This document shows, in pieces, positions 3,416-6,342 of a DNA stretch of 6,342 nucleotides. Location: positions 1-6,342 of the forward strand of contig JAEXOR010000006.1 in the NCBI GenBank assembly GCA_023439185.1, written 5' to 3'. The stretch's first letter is position 1; each line of letters begins with the position of its first letter. Source of the stretch: Bacillota bacterium. Its GTDB lineage: Bacteria > Bacillota > Desulfotomaculia > Desulfotomaculales > Desulfallaceae. The position numbers were made by a program, and so were the translations under genes. The notes beneath the pieces are model-generated. The model saw only the letters and a program-made list of their open reading frames with translations. It did no database searches and was not told the DNA's origin.

Positions 3416-6342
3416 TTACTTTCCTATCGCCAATCCATTGCCCTTCTTATATACCTTCTCACCCCTGGCCTTTAATATCTCGGCCTTGGCTCGGGTATTG
3501 GCATCGGTAATTATGTTCTGCATATACTTTGCCGCTGCGTTGTAATCCGTTATTTCCGACATTTGAGCGAAGCCCTGCCGGGTATACTCCCCAACAAGCC
3601 GTTGATATTCCGCATATTCCGGGCCGGATAATACAAAGTCCTGGCCGCTTACCGTGATTTTCTTAGGCACCAGCCGGGGGATCTGAATTGTCTCTCCGGT
3701 GTTCTCGTAAACACTGTTAACCTTCTGGACTTCACCGGAAGGGTTATATTTGTTTACAAAAGCCGGATTCAGGAACACATTAAAGGGCGTATTGCTGCCG
3801 CCCGGATAGGTTTCCAGTGGTTGGCCAAGGGTGCCGTATTTTTTAGGAAGTCCACCGGCAAGCCCCGGTATTTTGACCTTTGCCCTGTTAAGTGATTGCT
3901 GCGTTTTATTGGGATCATATGTCTCCCTGCGCTGGTTGTCCATAAGTTGCCTGACCTGGTTTAATAGGGTTGGAACGAATGAAGAGGGAATACCCTCCAG
4001 CACCTTTATTAATCCCTGGTCAATCTGCCCATAACCGCCACTGAATAGGCTTTGAATACCCTGCACCACCGGCTGATCTGCAAAGGCATTTACGCCAGTT
4101 CCTAAGGCCTGCAAGACGGACCCCACAATGCCCGAGGCTGTACCCTTGTTGGCATCAACGTCCGCACCTATGGCAAGGGACAGAGCGTTAGGCTGAAACC
4201 AATCATAGCTTACAATGGTATCACCTTTCTGTTGCTTGGTATCTCCATTGCCAAACACCAGCCGCTTCAAAGCAGAGACATTAATCCGGTAATCACCAAA
4301 TCCTGATTGACGTTGCAGCTCTGCTAAGTCCCTATCCTCTGGCGGTCTGCTGGTGATGATACCCAGTTTATGCAGTATCACGCCGGTACCAAAGAGGGCA
4401 GTAGAGCCAACCAATGCACGGGAAAAAGACTCGACAAACGCCTTTTGATTAAACTTCTGTCCAGCCAATGGCCTTGCTGCTTCAATGACCGTTTTCATAA
4501 ATCCTGCCGGAGAATAGTCAATGCCCCTCATCAAAAGGTTGGCCGGAGTTCTGGGGTATTTAATAATAAAGTCGCCAACGCCAAATTCTTTGTGAGCATT
4601 CAAGAGTCTTTTTACCCCGGCGAAAAGCTGACTAAGGGCATTGTTGTCTTGGAATGTCCTGTATAGAGCGTCATAATGTGCGGTATTCAACATTTCCTCT
4701 GTGGGCGTATTGGTCTTTGCCGCCCTCATTTGATTCAGAAGGCTATCTTCATATGCGGCCTTATAGAATGCACGGTCAGTTGCCCGTAGCTCAATATTAA
4801 GGGCTTTTTCAGCCGTGCCAAGTATGCCGCCACGGAATACTCTGCCTTTCGGTAAATCAAACTTACCGGAAAGGCCGGAGGTGTCAATTCTTAAGAGGGC
4901 ATCTTCAAGGCCATGCTTCCAACCCTGCTTAAACCCCTTTGCCTGTGCGCCAAGGCTGGGCAATACCTTTGTGCGCTGCTTTGTGGCAAGTGATAAAGCC
5001 TTGTCAATCCCGGCCCCCACGGTGCCGCTGATATTCTCAAGACCTGCAAAGCCAAAGTTACCCATAATATTTCTTATGGCCGTCTTAGGGTTAAGTAATT
5101 GGGCCATTGTTTGGATTGTGGCCACTTTACGCAGGAAGGGGACCGGCACCTCTGCGGCCACAAGGTCAAGAGTTTTGGCAAGCTCAATATCCTTTTCCCG
5201 GCTATCTGCCATACTGCCTATTTTCTCTATGTTCTCTTTAAGCTGCTGCATTATCTCAGGCTTTATCTGGAGCTTTTTGGCCTTGTTACCAAGTTTCTTT
5301 TCCATGTCCCGGTTAATGCTCTCAATGGTCCTGACATAATACCGCTGCATACCTTCAGGAGTCATATTCCCCCAGAGGCGCAATGCCTGAATGGCCTGGC
5401 CTTGATTAGTGGCCGTTTCTGATACTTGTTGAATCAGATCGGCGGCATCATCGAAACGCCCTTCAGTATTGGCCTTCCTAACGAGATTTAAGGCTACCGT
5501 ATTTGACAGGTCAGTACCGGGATTCTCACGAACAAACCTTTCAGCCTGCCGTATATCAGTTTTAACTATCCTGTCAGCCCATTCTAGTGTCCTTTCGTTG
5601 CTGTGAACATCATAAGCACCCCGGCCACCCGGGACCATTTCATTGATAAGTTGCTGCTGTACTTCCGGGGGCATCCCTTCGGCCTTTGCCGCACTTACCC
5701 CCAGGCTGCGGACACGCTGACCATTTGCAAGGGGCTCCATTTTATCAGGCATACGGCGCATGGCTCCCACGCCAAGAGGCAGGTTAGGAGAAGAGGTATT
5801 TCCTGCTGCTGGCCGTTTCCCTGACAGCTTGCCCAGCTTCGGAAACTCCTGTCTTAACTCCGGGAACGCCTGCAACACCCTTTGAGCCCGATCCCTGTTT
5901 TGCAATGTCGGCAGAATGACCCGCGCCGCTTCGAGTTCCGCCGTGGGCTTCGCTGGTTCCTTTAGCCTTAGTGGTTGCGGCGCCGGCTCTTTGAGCGCAA
6001 GTCGCCCAGCTCCGCCCCGCGCCCGCACTATTCCGGCGGGGTCGGACGCGAATTCGGGGAGCAAGCCGCCTTGTTTCGGGGCGGGTAGTTGCGGGAGCTG
6101 CTTGGTTAAGTTCAACTTACCCAACTTTGGCAGTTTCAGTGGTTCCTTTAGCCCCTGCACATATCTCTTGCCGGTTTGAAGCCCCTTGGCAATCCCTTTG
6201 CCGACAACTACGCCCGCCCCTGATAACAATGGGTCACCAATACCGAACAGGGCAGCATTTTGGGCAATCGTCTTAGCTGCTTCCGGCGCTGATTGCCCCT
6301 CTATTGCGGCCTGACCAGCGCCGTAAACCGAACCGGCACCAA
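3416..6342 (-). CDS. Large phage protein with LPD38-like C-terminal region, 5' end missing
   Basis: The frame is open to the right window edge (first complete codon at 6340), so 974 residues are visible and the start lies outside; the TTG at 6229 is internal. Numbering is from the edge. Residues 1-57 are Ala/Gly-rich with hydrophobic patches (ALFGIG, GAGVVVGKG). Residues 60-175 are a Pro/Lys-rich linker with repeated PKLGKL and LKEP motifs. About 220-400 are charged helices. From about 400 there is a conserved-looking core: LLNPKTAIRNIMGN (415-428), DRAFYKAAYEDSLLNQM, KYPRTPANLLMRGIDYSP (594-611), a hydrophobic helix near 642-658, YDWFQPNALSLAIGAD (712-727), PSSFVPTLLNQVR (785-797), PFNVFLNPAFVNKYNP (852-867), NTGETIQIPRLVPKK (880-894) and EYAEYQRLVGEY (908-919). 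From memory this matches LPD38-type large polyvalent proteins of Clostridia phages, thought to be packaged in the virion and injected with the DNA. No enzyme motif is visible in this part. A transcript terminator follows. Confidence 0.8.
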   Translation of the reverse strand, partial: GAGSVYGAGQAAIEGQSAPEAAKTIAQNAALFGIGDPLLSGAGVVVGKGIAKGLQTGKRYVQGLKEPLKLPKLGKLNLTKQLPQLPAPKQGGLLPEFASDPAGIVRARGGAGRLALKEPAPQPLRLKEPAKPTAELEAARVILPTLQNRDRAQRVLQAFPELRQEFPKLGKLSGKRPAAGNTSSPNLPLGVGAMRRMPDKMEPLANGQRVRSLGVSAAKAEGMPPEVQQQLINEMVPGGRGAYDVHSNERTLEWADRIVKTDIRQAERFVRENPGTDLSNTVALNLVRKANTEGRFDDAADLIQQVSETATNQGQAIQALRLWGNMTPEGMQRYYVRTIESINRDMEKKLGNKAKKLQIKPEIMQQLKENIEKIGSMADSREKDIELAKTLDLVAAEVPVPFLRKVATIQTMAQLLNPKTAIRNIMGNFGFAGLENISGTVGAGIDKALSLATKQRTKVLPSLGAQAKGFKQGWKHGLEDALLRIDTSGLSGKFDLPKGRVFRGGILGTAEKALNIELRATDRAFYKAAYEDSLLNQMRAAKTNTPTEEMLNTAHYDALYRTFQDNNALSQLFAGVKRLLNAHKEFGVGDFIIKYPRTPANLLMRGIDYSPAGFMKTVIEAARPLAGQKFNQKAFVESFSRALVGSTALFGTGVILHKLGIITSRPPEDRDLAELQRQSGFGDYRINVSALKRLVFGNGDTKQQKGDTIVSYDWFQPNALSLAIGADVDANKGTASGIVGSVLQALGTGVNAFADQPVVQGIQSLFSGGYGQIDQGLIKVLEGIPSSFVPTLLNQVRQLMDNQRRETYDPNKTQQSLNRAKVKIPGLAGGLPKKYGTLGQPLETYPGGSNTPFNVFLNPAFVNKYNPSGEVQKVNSVYENTGETIQIPRLVPKKITVSGQDFVLSGPEYAEYQRLVGEYTRQGFAQMSEITDYNAAAKYMQNIITDANTRAKAEILKARGEKVYKKGNGLAIGK

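Noticed and set aside
3831..6179. Several rightward frames of 67 to 174 codons opposite the large leftward gene
   Set aside because: The large gene has a coherent protein with family-like motifs over its whole length. The opposite frames are Ser/Cys/Leu-rich, as expected of antisense reading.

Overview
The window looks like part of a temperate phage or a closely related integrated element from a Gram-positive anaerobe of the Bacillota, probably class Clostridia. Nearly every gene has a strong GGAGG-type Shine-Dalgarno site, the promoters are of the sigma-A type, and the long right-hand gene resembles large Clostridia phage proteins. This placement rests on recognition from memory; no search was run.

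Left part (1-1685, leftward): a tight operon of small genes typical of an early or accessory phage region. In transcription order it holds two overlapping cysteine-rich genes that share one cysteine pattern (1685 to 1458 and 1465 to 1235), two unrecognised helical proteins (1220 to 948 and 932 to 585), a strong hairpin (464-495), an excisionase/MerR-like helix-turn-helix gene (434 to 195), and a gene that leaves the window (181 to 1).

Switch (about 1686-2224): a leftward promoter (TTGACA-17-TAGAAT) and a rightward promoter (TTGACT-17-TATAGT) sit back to back. Inverted repeats overlap the leftward promoter, and a perfect 10-bp palindrome lies midway between the two -35 boxes. The rightward promoter drives a 69-residue Cro/CI-type regulator that starts at GTG 2015 and is followed at once by an intrinsic terminator. 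The layout is that of a lysogeny switch: the small regulator would act on the leftward early promoter and perhaps on its own.

Middle (2336-3186, rightward): a self-contained two-gene unit with its own promoter and a terminal hairpin. It encodes a lipoprotein with a C-terminal Ada-like zinc-binding module and a small single-pass membrane protein with a coiled-coil tail. It opposes both flanking leftward regions and looks like a phage 'moron', an accessory cargo unit expressed in the lysogen.

Right part (3187-6342, leftward): a 3' portion of at least 974 codons of a very large phage protein whose C-terminal region resembles the LPD38 family of large polyvalent proteins. It ends at 3416 and is followed by a clear leftward terminator. 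Between that terminator and a second leftward-reading one lies a small, apparently decayed reading frame (3187-3339). No integrase, tRNA, rRNA, CRISPR array, insertion sequence or attachment site was found.
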